A stretch of 45,451 nucleotides of DNA, taken from Vibrio sp. Hep-1b-8 (GTDB taxonomy: Bacteria; Pseudomonadota; Gammaproteobacteria; Enterobacterales; Vibrionaceae). Location: assembly GCF_006124995.1 (NCBI RefSeq), contig NZ_QEWN01000090.1:1-45451 (forward strand), in the 5' to 3' direction. Position numbers and translations under genes: made by a program. The notes under the pieces are model-generated. The model was not told the DNA's origin. It was given only the letters and a program-made list of their open reading frames with translations, and ran no database searches. Below, piece by piece: positions 26,767 to 36,177 of the stretch; positions within the stretch are counted from its first letter, which is position 1; every line of letters begins with the position of its first letter.

Positions 26767-27951
26767 TTAGTGCTGAGAGTTCACTTGCTCACTACCCTCA
26801 ACACTAGCGACCTTCTTTGGCAACGACACGTGTAGTAGGAAGTAACCCAATACAGCCGCTGTCGTTGAGCCCATTAGGATACCCAAACGAGCGTAGGTAT
26901 CAAACTCAGCGTTAACAGAGCCAAATGCCAGTGAAGAGATGAAGATCGACATGGTGAAACCGATACCACACAACACAGACACAGCGAAGATATGCACAAA
27001 GTTAATACCTTCAGGCAGTTTCGCAATACCTGATTTCACTGCTAACCAGCTGAACGAGAAGATACCTAGAGGTTTACCAATCAATAGACCAAGCGCGATA
27101 CCCAGAGGAAGCATGGATGTCAGACCGTCTAACGACACACCTTCCAACGAGATGCCTGCGTTTGCAAAAGCAAACAGTGGCAGGATACCAAACGCAACGT
27201 ATGGGTGAAGCGCATGTTCCATATGTATCAGTGGCGAGTGCTCTCCTTTCTTACCTTGTAGAGGAATCGCAAAACCGAGCACAACACCTGCAAGCGTAGC
27301 GTGGACACCTGACTTCAACACCGCAAACCACAAGATAGCACCCACAATCATATAAGGTGTTAGCTTAGTCACTTTCTTAGAGTTCAAGATAAACAGTACC
27401 GCTGTCATTGCGAAGCCAACCGCCAGCGCTGAAGTAGAGAGATCACCCGTATAAAATAGCGCGATGATCACAACAACACCAAGGTCATCAATAATAGCCA
27501 GCGCAAGCAAGAAAACTTTCAGACTCACTGGTACACGCTTGCCGAGCAGCGCCATGATACCTAAAGCAAACGCAATATCCGTCGCGGCTGGAATCGCCCA
27601 GCCTTGAACAGCTTGTGCATCACCATAGTTAAACAGAAGGTAAACCAAAGCTGGAGCGAGCATACCGCCAACGGCAGCGATTGCTGGGAAGATAGCTGTT
27701 TCTTTTGATTTAAGAGCGCCTTCAAGTAGCTCTCGCTTTACTTCCAAACCGATTAGCAAGAAAAAGACAGCCATCAAGCCATCGTTGATCCAATGCGACA
27801 CAGACATACCAAATACGTAGGTATGAAGAAAACCTTGGTATGCATCATTCAACGATGTATTTGCGATTGTCATAGCAACTGCAGCCGCAATTACCAGCAG
27901 AATGCCCCCGGCAGACTCCATTTTGAAGAAATCGCGAATCATGTCATTCAT
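26767..27951 (-). CDS. nhaA: Na+/H+ antiporter NhaA
   Basis: Inner-membrane sodium/proton antiporter of 394 residues and 12 membrane helices, exporting Na+ in exchange for two H+ at alkaline pH. The key aspartates are D125 ([11 protein letters not shown]) and D155-D156 ([11 protein letters not shown]), equal to E. coli D133, D163 and D164 with a shift of eight. IGKPLGIF holds the conserved lysine. It is monocistronic, and no nhaR-like regulator is adjacent. A hairpin (CGGTTTTT/AAAAACCG, 28059-28079) lies about 110 bp upstream of its start. Confidence 0.97.
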   Translation of the reverse strand: MNDMIRDFFKMESAGGILLVIAAAVAMTIANTSLNDAYQGFLHTYVFGMSVSHWINDGLMAVFFLLIGLEVKRELLEGALKSKETAIFPAIAAVGGMLAPALVYLLFNYGDAQAVQGWAIPAATDIAFALGIMALLGKRVPVSLKVFLLALAIIDDLGVVVIIALFYTGDLSTSALAVGFAMTAVLFILNSKKVTKLTPYMIVGAILWFAVLKSGVHATLAGVVLGFAIPLQGKKGEHSPLIHMEHALHPYVAFGILPLFAFANAGISLEGVSLDGLTSMLPLGIALGLLIGKPLGIFSFSWLAVKSGIAKLPEGINFVHIFAVSVLCGIGFTMSIFISSLAFGSVNAEFDTYARLGILMGSTTAAVLGYFLLHVSLPKKVASVEGSEQVNSQH

Positions 27952-28058
27952 TATATTGCCCTTATATTTATTATGTTAATAAGCGATTAACAAAGAATAC
28001 AGTTGAGTTTATAGAGTTCGCCAACACAGTAAAAATCGCTTCTTTAGAGTAAATGATT

Positions 28059-28079
28059 CGGTTTTTCCGATAAAAACCG
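28059..28079. promoter_or_regulatory. Inverted repeat upstream of nhaA
   Basis: CGGTTTTT (28059-28066) and AAAAACCG (28072-28079) flank a 5-bp spacer, in the region expected to hold the nhaA promoter. It may be an operator or a leader hairpin; no known site was recognised. Confidence 0.35.
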
Positions 28080-28136
28080 TTCGAATGCCATTTATTTTCC
28101 TTAGTTAATTATAGGCAAAGTCAACGCTTTTCCATA

Positions 28137-28177
28137 TAAAAACGCAAAAGCCACTTCATATTACAAGAGAAGTGGCT
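28137..28177 (-). terminator. Terminator of the ABC exporter-AttH operon
   Basis: On the minus strand, AGCCACTTC pairs with GAAGTGGCT (28149-28177) around an 11-nt loop and is followed by TTTGCGTTTTTAT, 47 bp beyond the AttH-like stop. Confidence 0.8.
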
Positions 28178-28224
28178 CTGGTACGATTGAAACACAACAG
28201 TTTGTACACCCATCAAAATCTAGG

Positions 28225-29343
28225 TTAGTAACCGGTAAGTTGCATAAACCCCTTGGCTTTGTGACTTCCCGTTGTGGTAATTGGCCCTTCCCAATATGGC
28301 AAAACAAAAGGAAGCCACAAGTTGGAGTTCAATACTTGGGTATTTAATCGGATTCCATAATCAGGGACATTGATTGCCCATTGCATAGGAATCGATCTTC
28401 CATTGTTGAAATCGGCGGACATCACGGGCGTGATATCGATTTGATCATTGGTGAGCGTAACGACTTTGCCATCATTGGTTGATAGCGTGCCGAACAAATA
28501 AGGCAACTGCTGATCATGACGATAGCGACTAACCGATAAGGTTGTCTCATCATCAAGCTGGAACACAAACCAATCCCAGCCTTGTTGCCCTTCGGCTAGC
28601 AAACCACTTCCCCACTCTTTGCTCATCCAGCCTTTGCCTTCGACTGGCACAACCTTGTTTCCGCCAAGATCCAACAGGCCTTTAACGTTCAAAAATGGGG
28701 CTGTTATATTGTGAGAAGCGATGGGCAACAAATCGTGTTTAACAACGTAACCACGTTCTCCGGGAATGACAAACGGCCCGCGCGTCGACGTGGTGAGGCG
28801 AAGACCAAAAGTATCCGTCTGAGCGTCCAATAGCCCAGGGAAAGGTGTCTGTCCCAAAGAGCGCCAGAACCAGTTATCAATCCATAATTTGAATGGTTTG
28901 ACCGTCATGCCGGCTTGTCCGATCCCACCCCGTGCGACTCGCTGCTCACGCCAGACACGGTGCTTATCAGAAATAACAACATGAGAAATATAGAGTTGAG
29001 GGCTTTGCCAACCTGATAAGTTACTGTCGCTGTTCGCGATACGGAAGTAACTCCATTGGACACCGTACTGGTTGCCTCTTTTATCAACGACATTGGCAAA
29101 GAAGTGCCACCATCCATGCTGATATTGGTTGTGAAACGCGAAGTCTTCAGGCAACACCACAGGATTGTCAGGCAGCACTGGTTCAAACACTTTATCCGCT
29201 TGAGAGCGGAACATCGCGTTCATTCCATTGTGGTTGTCGACGCTGTCGAGTTGGTTCGAGTGATGAAAATAAAGTGCTGAAATTATACCTGCCGCAATAG
29301 CGATAATTGCTATGATCACGAGAGTGAATTTCGAGCTCTTCAT
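28225..29343 (-). CDS. AttH/CrtC-like lipocalin-fold protein of an ABC exporter operon
   Basis: A 372-residue protein of the AttH/carotenoid 1,2-hydratase-like family (COG5621). The N-terminus is a membrane anchor or uncleaved signal (about 7-26). Family features are visible: QYQHGWWHFFANV near residue 73, and the second half KGWMSKEWGS with GWDWFVFQLDD, where two tandem lipocalin-like barrels are expected. Its ATG directly follows the permease TAA, so it is translated with the ABC transporter. The operon ATPase-permease-AttH recurs in proteobacteria with unknown substrate; a periplasmic lipid-handling role is inference. Confidence 0.85.
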   Translation of the reverse strand: MKSSKFTLVIIAIIAIAAGIISALYFHHSNQLDSVDNHNGMNAMFRSQADKVFEPVLPDNPVVLPEDFAFHNQYQHGWWHFFANVVDKRGNQYGVQWSYFRIANSDSNLSGWQSPQLYISHVVISDKHRVWREQRVARGGIGQAGMTVKPFKLWIDNWFWRSLGQTPFPGLLDAQTDTFGLRLTTSTRGPFVIPGERGYVVKHDLLPIASHNITAPFLNVKGLLDLGGNKVVPVEGKGWMSKEWGSGLLAEGQQGWDWFVFQLDDETTLSVSRYRHDQQLPYLFGTLSTNDGKVVTLTNDQIDITPVMSADFNNGRSIPMQWAINVPDYGIRLNTQVLNSNLWLPFVLPYWEGPITTTGSHKAKGFMQLTGY

Positions 29344-31797
29344 TTACAACGCATCCCTTAATGACTTCATCGGCGTATTTCTCACCATCCGTAGAACAGG
29401 CAACGCACCAGCCAACATCAAAGAGAGCATAGCAAGCGACGCAGTCTGAAGATATTCGGTTGGTATGAATTGTAGTTCCAGAGTCCAACCAAATGACTGT
29501 TTAATGATGATATCCACCACAAGGCGTGCCAAAGCAAGCCCCAACGGCATGGCAATCAACATCGAGATAGCACCGAAAACAAACAGCTGCAAACTGCCCA
29601 TTAAGATCAGCTCTCGTCCCGACATACCGACACAGCGAAGCAAAGCTATGTGTTTCTGACGAGAAACCTCCCCCGCGACTGTAGCGAAGAAAATACCAAA
29701 CACCGCTATGACCAACGTAATATTGCCCAACGTATCCGCAATGGAGAAAGTACGGTCAAACACGCGCAGTGCATGTTTGTGAATATCACTATTATCAAAC
29801 ACTCGCTCAGAATCAAGCCTAAACACCGCCTCGAGACGGCGTTTCAAACCAATCGGATTGACATCCTCCTTGAGCACAGTGCCCAATGCAACCATGCCGC
29901 TTCCAGCAAAAGCGTAAAGCCAATTTCGATGGGACAAGAGCACTTGGTTATACGGGTTGCCATAGTCATAATAGACCCCGACGACTTGCCAACCTTGCCC
30001 TAGTTTTCCATCAAGATCGATGTAATCTCCGGGACGAATCCCGAGCTTAAGTGCCATCGATTCACTCACCATGACACCCTTAGAGTGGTGGAGATGATAC
30101 CAATAGTCAGGAATACCAAGCTTGACCGTCAGAGCGCCTAACTCACCTTCAGACGGTCCGCTACTCACCACTTGCAGTGCACCATAGGAGGTAGAGACCT
30201 CTTTTTCCCATCGCCACCAAACCGACTCAACCTCTGGCTGTTTAGCTAACCAACCACTCATTCGAGCCGCGGTACTGGTATTCGGATAGATGTAGAGATC
30301 TGCCGCTAAACGCTGACTTAGCCATTTATCCGTGGTATCCCTAAAACTGCCGACCATCGTTTCAATACCGATATTGGCCGCCATCGCAAGCATAAAGGCC
30401 ATTGTAGCGACACCTCGATAGCTCATACTTGCAGCCGCATCGGCGAAGAACCAGCGCACTTTTACCCAGCGAAGTGAATATGAAAGGCTTTCGAACACTC
30501 GCCAAATAATATAAGGCGTGAACAGTGCGACACTTAACAGCATCAAAGCAATAATGGCAAAACCCGACTCTTGCGTCTGCGGAGCCTGATAAATCGCAAT
30601 CGCCGCCACACAGAATGCACATGCCAGCAATGCTTGAATAGTGAACTCTGCACCAGTAAAGCGAACCAGTGACAATCGCGTGGTAAGACGAACAGGCTGA
30701 GAACGCAGTAAGCGCACCAAAGGCCACGCACAGGCGACAATGGCACCTGCGGCCGAAAGATACAAACTGTAAAGACTCGCTTGCCAGTTCCAGCTAATCG
30801 CCAAACCAACGTTAGCATCGTAAAGATCGCTTAAACTTGCTGACACTGTTGGAATCAGTTGGTTTGCTAACAGCATGCCCAGCAAGTTGCCGCACAACCA
30901 ACTCACCAAGACCAATGCAAGCAGCTCAAGCAACAAGGCCTGCGCAAGTTGCCAGCCTGATACGCCAGTCTGGCGCAAGATACCCACTAGTCGTTGACGC
31001 TGAGTGAGAGACAGAGACATCGCCTGATAGAAGATAAACAGACCGACTAAAAAAGCCAACATCCCCATCGCACTCAAATTCATGTGGAACGCTTGCGTCA
31101 GCGATTCTAGTTCTGCACGCGAACTGCGGTTCAACTCCATGCCATTAGGTAGAATAGATTTTAGCTTCGCCAGTTTTTCAGGTGGCATATCACCACAAGC
31201 AATCACGGAGATACCAGAGCTGCGCGCTAATGTTCTCAGTAGCGAGATATCGGCTAGAATACGAGTCCCATTTAGCTTCCCTTCTTGGTCGACCATAATC
31301 GGACCAAGCGTACTACCGTTATCTAACTGAATGACATCGTTGTCTTGCCACTTCATTCGAGCAGCCAGATCCGAACTGACAAGGATTGGATAAGGGGGAT
31401 GCATCAAAGCGAGTGTTGACTGATCTTCGAGCAATACGCCAGGTTGAAAACGCAGCATTGCCACAGGGTCGATACCAATCAGCATCAAATCGACACCGCT
31501 CGCAGTATCAACTCTTAAACTTTCAAACGGTGCACATTGATGGAATCCATCACGACGCAGCTGGATGTAAAATCCTTGAGGGATCTTGCTTGTGGCATGC
31601 TTAGGACGCACACGATATGGTAGAGGGTTGGAAAATAGCTTTTCACCATGCTCATAACTTTGACGAGCATGGCTATTAATCGCCGTCACGCCAACTAAGA
31701 GTGATACACCAAGAGTAAGACCGAGCCAGACGAGAAGGATTTGAAAAGGATAACGCCTGTAGTGGCCCAGTAGTGCTTTAACTACGGGCCATAACAT
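29344..31797 (-). CDS. ABC transporter permease, FtsX family
   Basis: An 817-residue membrane protein with a duplicated FtsX/MacB-type architecture. The first helix is about 18-40, followed by a large periplasmic domain to about 245. Helix clusters lie about 248-370 and 385-490, then a second soluble domain about 490-690, and C-terminal helices about 695-800 ending RNTPMKSLRDAL, typical of FtsX permeases. It overlaps the ATPase gene by 20 bp and abuts the AttH-like gene, forming a three-gene operon. FtsX-type exporters move lipids or lipoproteins or do mechanical work; the substrate is unknown. Confidence 0.9.
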   Translation of the reverse strand: MLWPVVKALLGHYRRYPFQILLVWLGLTLGVSLLVGVTAINSHARQSYEHGEKLFSNPLPYRVRPKHATSKIPQGFYIQLRRDGFHQCAPFESLRVDTASGVDLMLIGIDPVAMLRFQPGVLLEDQSTLALMHPPYPILVSSDLAARMKWQDNDVIQLDNGSTLGPIMVDQEGKLNGTRILADISLLRTLARSSGISVIACGDMPPEKLAKLKSILPNGMELNRSSRAELESLTQAFHMNLSAMGMLAFLVGLFIFYQAMSLSLTQRQRLVGILRQTGVSGWQLAQALLLELLALVLVSWLCGNLLGMLLANQLIPTVSASLSDLYDANVGLAISWNWQASLYSLYLSAAGAIVACAWPLVRLLRSQPVRLTTRLSLVRFTGAEFTIQALLACAFCVAAIAIYQAPQTQESGFAIIALMLLSVALFTPYIIWRVFESLSYSLRWVKVRWFFADAAASMSYRGVATMAFMLAMAANIGIETMVGSFRDTTDKWLSQRLAADLYIYPNTSTAARMSGWLAKQPEVESVWWRWEKEVSTSYGALQVVSSGPSEGELGALTVKLGIPDYWYHLHHSKGVMVSESMALKLGIRPGDYIDLDGKLGQGWQVVGVYYDYGNPYNQVLLSHRNWLYAFAGSGMVALGTVLKEDVNPIGLKRRLEAVFRLDSERVFDNSDIHKHALRVFDRTFSIADTLGNITLVIAVFGIFFATVAGEVSRQKHIALLRCVGMSGRELILMGSLQLFVFGAISMLIAMPLGLALARLVVDIIIKQSFGWTLELQFIPTEYLQTASLAMLSLMLAGALPVLRMVRNTPMKSLRDAL

Positions 31798-32449
31798 GCA
31801 ACTGCCCTCCTTGGAGCCTTATCCTGCCTTCCATATGTTCCGCAACGCGTTCACTGTGCGTAACCAACAATAAAGTACAGTCAAGCTGCCTGGTTAAGCT
31901 CGTTAACAGACGCATCACCGCTTCTGCATTTCGCTCATCAAGACTTCCCGTAGGTTCATCAGCAAGAAGAATCTTGGGTTCCATATATAACGCACGAGCA
32001 ATCGCAGCACGCTGTTGCTGACCACCTGATACCTCTTCAGGATAGCGACCTAAAAGCGGCATTAAATCCAAAGCAGAGAGAATTTGACGCCATAGTCCCT
32101 GATCTTCAGGCAAGCCTTTTAGCTGGCGACAGAAACGGATGTTATCCGCGACATTCAGAGTCGGAAGAAGGTTAAATTGCTGAAAGATAAGGCCAATGTT
32201 ATTACGACGATAAGCGGTGCGCTTGGTCTCTGCGACAGAGTTCATCGCAAAATTGGGGAAAAGAACTTCACCAGAATCAACGGTATCAAGGCCTGCTATC
32301 AGGTTGAGTAAAGTGCTCTTTCCAGAACCACTCTCGCCCATCAGAGCAACCTGCTCCCCTTGTTTCAATGACAACTCAGCACCTTGTATAACAGGGTGAA
32401 ATTCACCACCGTCTAAGTAGCCCTTACATAGGTCTGTCAGTTGTAACAT
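31778..32449 (-). CDS. ABC transporter ATP-binding protein, LolD/MacB type
   Basis: A 223-residue ATPase. The Walker A is GESGSGKST (about 38-46), the Q-loop is IFQQFNLLP, the signature is VSGGQQQRAAIARAL, the Walker B is ILLADEPTGSLD, and the switch histidine is in LVTHS. It is first in the operon with the FtsX-type permease (20-bp overlap) and the AttH-like protein, and should energise that exporter. Confidence 0.95.
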   Translation of the reverse strand: MLQLTDLCKGYLDGGEFHPVIQGAELSLKQGEQVALMGESGSGKSTLLNLIAGLDTVDSGEVLFPNFAMNSVAETKRTAYRRNNIGLIFQQFNLLPTLNVADNIRFCRQLKGLPEDQGLWRQILSALDLMPLLGRYPEEVSGGQQQRAAIARALYMEPKILLADEPTGSLDERNAEAVMRLLTSLTRQLDCTLLLVTHSERVAEHMEGRIRLQGGQLHVMARS

Positions 32450-32572
32450 CGATTCTCTCGTTAACCTTACAAATAGGAATGTGAATCTACACTAAATCGA
32501 CCCATCTAGGAAGTAATTTGGATACTAGATCACAAGATATGCATCTATACACATCAAATAGACGCTCAATAT

Positions 32573-33943
32573 CTAATTTTCGATCAAATTACGTATCCAT
32601 TTGCGTGTACTCATCCTAAACAGCGAACCAAACCATTTAATCAGTTCTTCGGTCAAAAACAGCAAATAGATCCACTCTGGCGGCCAGCCTAAGACAATCG
32701 CCGCAAACGCAGCAAGAGGAATACCAATAAGCCATTGAGCAACCAGATCTTGGTAGAGGCAGAACTTAACGTCACCGCCTGCACGCAACACACCTACAAT
32801 GGTCATCATCGGCACAGAGCGAAGTACGATACCAACACTCAATACAAGCATAAACTTTTCCGCCAAAGCGCGGGTTTCGGCAGACAACGCGCTAAAACCA
32901 TCAAGCACAGAGCTTTGGACAAAGAACAGCAAAATCGCAACCACAACACCAACAAGCAAGCTGAGTAGCGTAACACCAATAGCTTGATAATAAACCGCAT
33001 CATAATTCTTAGCGCCAATCTGATTACCCACCAACACCGCTGCGGCATTCGACATTCCTATTAGCAATGCTAAGGCGATAGATTCAACAGGCGTCATCAC
33101 TGATAACGCAGCCAAACCTTGAACACCGGATTGTCCCATAATGGCGTGATAAGCAAACAAACCACCAGCCCATGCCAAGAAGTTAAAAGTGGTTGGCAGA
33201 GACAGTTTCAAGAACTTGATGACTCTATTCCACTCAATGACTCGCCGAATATCATCAACTCCAAACGCCAGCAAATGCTGCTTAACATGCAGGTAGCAAA
33301 ATAGCGTGAGCACCTCTATCGCGCCGCTCATCACCGTTGCTATCGCCGCCCCTTTGATCCCCATTGCAGGCATACCAAATTTACCAAAAATCAGTACCCA
33401 GTTGAGAAAGATGTTGGACACAATACCAATGCCACTAAAAAAGGTGCTGATACCCGGCTTATGCATCGCTCGCAAGCCCACCGACATACTGGCAACACAA
33501 GCGACTGCGAACATGGTGACTGATGTGATGACCAGATAGTCGCTACCGAGTTGATTGACCTCTGGATCATTGGTTGCTAGCCCCATGATCTGGCTTGGGA
33601 AAAGAACAAATAGCAGAGCAGTCAGCGCAGCAAATAGCGTACAAACCAACCAAGTTAAAGCGGTGCTTTCACGCACCCCTTGTCGATCACCTGCCCCCCA
33701 ATATTGTGCTGTCAGCAAGGCCCCACCTGTGGTCACACCGACTAACATAATGGTGGTAACAAACGTTGCCCTAGCAGCGACACCGACCGCCGCAATTTCT
33801 GCTTCGCCTAATTGGCCTAACATCAGAACATCGACCAAACTACGGCTTGAGAACATGATACTTTGCAGCGTGATAGGTAGAGCGATAGCAATCAGACGGC
33901 GGATAAAGTCACCACGGGTATGGTGCATGATTTGAGAAAGCAT
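32573..33943 (-). CDS. MATE-family efflux transporter
   Basis: A 456-residue multidrug and toxic compound extrusion protein with 12 predicted helices in two homologous halves. The open frame extends upstream to 34030, but the ATG at 33943 (MLSQIMHHTRGDF) has AAGGTGG upstream and removes an unlikely Cys/Ser-rich leader. Family features include PITLQSIMFSSRSLVDVLMLG in the first half (about 21-41) and the conserved GNQIGA in the second. It would use a Na+ or H+ gradient to expel cationic compounds. It lies 123 bp upstream of the ABC operon with no clear terminator between them, so readthrough is possible. Confidence 0.92.
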   Translation of the reverse strand: MLSQIMHHTRGDFIRRLIAIALPITLQSIMFSSRSLVDVLMLGQLGEAEIAAVGVAARATFVTTIMLVGVTTGGALLTAQYWGAGDRQGVRESTALTWLVCTLFAALTALLFVLFPSQIMGLATNDPEVNQLGSDYLVITSVTMFAVACVASMSVGLRAMHKPGISTFFSGIGIVSNIFLNWVLIFGKFGMPAMGIKGAAIATVMSGAIEVLTLFCYLHVKQHLLAFGVDDIRRVIEWNRVIKFLKLSLPTTFNFLAWAGGLFAYHAIMGQSGVQGLAALSVMTPVESIALALLIGMSNAAAVLVGNQIGAKNYDAVYYQAIGVTLLSLLVGVVVAILLFFVQSSVLDGFSALSAETRALAEKFMLVLSVGIVLRSVPMMTIVGVLRAGGDVKFCLYQDLVAQWLIGIPLAAFAAIVLGWPPEWIYLLFLTEELIKWFGSLFRMSTRKWIRNLIEN

Positions 33944-34050
33944 AGACAAACGCCACCTTGAGCTGCAACAGCATGAAAATAGAGAAAAAAATACTTGGTT
34001 ATTATATGATCGGCTTAAATATGAAACCATAAAAATATCAGGGAAAATAA

Positions 34051-35490
34051 ATGAAGAAAGTGCTGGTATTGGGGGCGTCAGGATACGTGGGTTCTCAACT
34101 CCTAGAACAGCTCTGCCAACGTGGTTATCTCGTTACAGCTGCGGCTCGACAAATCGAGTATCTTCGTGCGCGTGTGGCACCTCATCCCAATCTAACCCTG
34201 CGCTATCTTGATCTTGCCGACCAAGCGGCAACCATGGAGCTTGTGCCTCACTTTGATCTTATCTATTTTCTAGTCCATGGTATGGCTCACGGCCATGATT
34301 TCCTTGATTACGAAATCTCGCTGGCGGAGAACTTTAAAGCCGCCCTAGCCCACAGTAAGGTTCAGCACGTCATCTATCTGAGTGCGATTCAACCTCAGAC
34401 TGGCAATTCAAAACATCTGCAAGCGCGGCGAATGACGGGGGATATTATCCGTTCCTCTGGCGTTCCCATCACTGAGTTACGCGCTGGAGTGATTATTGGC
34501 CCAGGTTCTGCTGCTTTTGAAATCATGCGCGATTTTGTCTACAACATGCCGTTGTTGATCACCCCTAAGTGGGTCGATTCACGCGCGAACCCAATTGCAC
34601 TAGAAAATCTCAATCACTATCTGTTAGCCGTCGTGTTAGAGCCACCAACAGAACATCAGTTGTTCGAAGTAGGCGGACCCGACACTCTCAGTTATCGCGA
34701 ACAGTTTAAAGTCATTGCGCAGGCAATCCACAAACCAATATCGATATGGTCGACCTCTTTGTTGACCCCAAAGATGGCATCACATTGGCTTGGCATAATC
34801 ACGTCTGTCCCTTCAAGTATCGGTGCAGCACTGCTATCTGGCTTAGAACATGATTTTATCGCTGACTCGACAGCCATTAGGCAGCGCTACCCTCAGCAAC
34901 TAGTGCGTTTTTCTGACATGGTCAAAAACAGCATAGAGCGTGAAGGGACTTTCGTTCGTAGTAATGTTTGGGGATTTGACCCAGCAGCTCTCTCGCGCTG
35001 GCAACCCGGATTTGGTTATTACCCTAAACAGACCGGAGCCAGTATTGAGACCGAGTTAAGTTCCGAGCAACTGTGGCAACTGGTCAAACAGATTGGCAGC
35101 AGACAACAAGGATATTTCTTCGCCAACAGTTTGTGGCGCACGCGAGAATGGCTCGATATTTTTTTCGGTGGCGGTCGCCCTATCAGACGCTCCCCGTCGG
35201 GGCCACAGTTGCAAGTAGGCGATTTTATTGACTCATGGAAGGTCATCCGCTGTGAAGAACAGCAGTTCATCTCTTTACTGTTTGGTATGAAAGGACCAGG
35301 GCTTGGTCGATTAGAATTTGCGATAGAGGATGTAGGCCAGTTTAGGCGCTTAACCGTAACGGCATGGTGGCACCCCCAAGGTTTCAAAGGGCTTCTTTAC
35401 TGGTTTGCGATGATGCCAGCGCACATGTTTATTTTTAAAGGAATGGTCAAAGCCATTGTTCGAAAAGCAAAAGAGCTTCCACACTCGTAG
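34051..35490 (+). CDS. NAD(P)-binding SDR protein with C-terminal DUF2867
   Basis: A 479-residue protein. The N-terminal Rossmann domain of the atypical SDR type is about 1-290, with GASGYVGSQL (8-17), then YFLVHGM and YLSAIQPQTG. It is followed by a DUF2867 domain about 325-475 (FFGGGRPIRRSP, then VTAWWHPQGFKGLLYWFAM). The same fusion is common in proteobacteria; the substrate is unknown, and the C-terminal domain is often compared to polyketide-cyclase-like folds. It is divergent from the MATE gene and has its own terminator overlapping the last codons. Confidence 0.88.
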   Translation: MKKVLVLGASGYVGSQLLEQLCQRGYLVTAAARQIEYLRARVAPHPNLTLRYLDLADQAATMELVPHFDLIYFLVHGMAHGHDFLDYEISLAENFKAALAHSKVQHVIYLSAIQPQTGNSKHLQARRMTGDIIRSSGVPITELRAGVIIGPGSAAFEIMRDFVYNMPLLITPKWVDSRANPIALENLNHYLLAVVLEPPTEHQLFEVGGPDTLSYREQFKVIAQAIHKPISIWSTSLLTPKMASHWLGIITSVPSSIGAALLSGLEHDFIADSTAIRQRYPQQLVRFSDMVKNSIEREGTFVRSNVWGFDPAALSRWQPGFGYYPKQTGASIETELSSEQLWQLVKQIGSRQQGYFFANSLWRTREWLDIFFGGGRPIRRSPSGPQLQVGDFIDSWKVIRCEEQQFISLLFGMKGPGLGRLEFAIEDVGQFRRLTVTAWWHPQGFKGLLYWFAMMPAHMFIFKGMVKAIVRKAKELPHS

Positions 35491-35500
35491 AAGCTCTTTT
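35468..35500. terminator. Bidirectional terminator at the end of the SDR-DUF2867 gene
   Basis: AAAAGAGCTTC pairs with GAAGCTCTTTT. The stop codon of the SDR gene lies in the loop region, and the DUF2913 gene ends 18 bp beyond on the other strand, so one hairpin serves both convergent genes. Confidence 0.85.
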
Positions 35501-35517
35501 CGATTACAGCTCGATGA

Positions 35518-36177
35518 CTATACCGTCAAACTCAGAGGTATTTCTGCAAGCTGATTGCCTCTATTGGCTGGGAAAATCAAATATTCACCGTGATATTTCA
35601 CATTTGATTTATAGTCGGTGACTTTATGTACCATAAAGCCTGCTGCGGATGCTTTCTCAACAAAATCCGCATGATGACCACGTACAAACCAACTCATTGG
35701 TTTCACTAGCTCTTCGCCATCAAAACAGTTATCACACTGATCTGCACAGAGCGCCAGTGAGTTTGGACCTTCAGTAAAAATCTGAACTTTACCGCAATTG
35801 ACTAATGGTTCTGAGGTTGAGATCTCCCACCCTTGCTGCTCCATTGCATCAAGAAACGCATCAATCTCTTTGTCTTTAATCACACGTTCAGCTTCACCTT
35901 GTGGGAAAAACTGCGCATAGAACTTAGAGATTCGCTGGAAAGTCTGCATCAAACTAGCTTGATTACCTTTAGAACGACCGCTTTTTTGCCAACGAGTCAG
36001 GTCATCGACCACAATACGTGGATACTGCTGCGATTTTAGCGCTTTGGTCACCCAACGAACCAAATAAAGATTGTTTGCCACTGGCCCATTCACCAGCTTA
36101 CCCGCTTTGTGCTCTCGAGCAATGTCATCCAATGCCGCATTCACTAGTTTTTGTATTTCTACCGTATATTCAGACAT
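35518..36177 (-). CDS. DUF2913 family protein
   Basis: A 219-residue cytoplasmic protein resembling DUF2913, a family known mainly in vibrios with no assigned function. The open frame extends to 36228, but the ATG at 36177 (MSEYTVEIQKL) is preferred: it overlaps the stop of the Bcr-type gene as TAATG and has AAAGG upstream. Visible features include LTRWQKSGRSKGNQ in the first half and a cysteine cluster CADQCDNCF about residue 143, which could bind metal. Coupling to the drug pump suggests co-expression, not necessarily shared function. Confidence 0.82.
   Translation of the reverse strand: MSEYTVEIQKLVNAALDDIAREHKAGKLVNGPVANNLYLVRWVTKALKSQQYPRIVVDDLTRWQKSGRSKGNQASLMQTFQRISKFYAQFFPQGEAERVIKDKEIDAFLDAMEQQGWEISTSEPLVNCGKVQIFTEGPNSLALCADQCDNCFDGEELVKPMSWFVRGHHADFVEKASAAGFMVHKVTDYKSNVKYHGEYLIFPANRGNQLAEIPLSLTV

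Noticed and set aside
29650..30003. 117-codon plus-strand ORF
   Set aside because: It is antisense to the permease and has no supporting features.
30362..30727. 121-codon ORF inside the FtsX-type permease
   Set aside because: It is an alternative frame of a coding sequence with clear family features, Cys/Ser rich, without its own start signal.
33555..33935. 126-codon ORF opposite the MATE gene
   Set aside because: It lies entirely within a well-supported gene on the other strand, with Ala/Thr/Pro-rich shadow composition.
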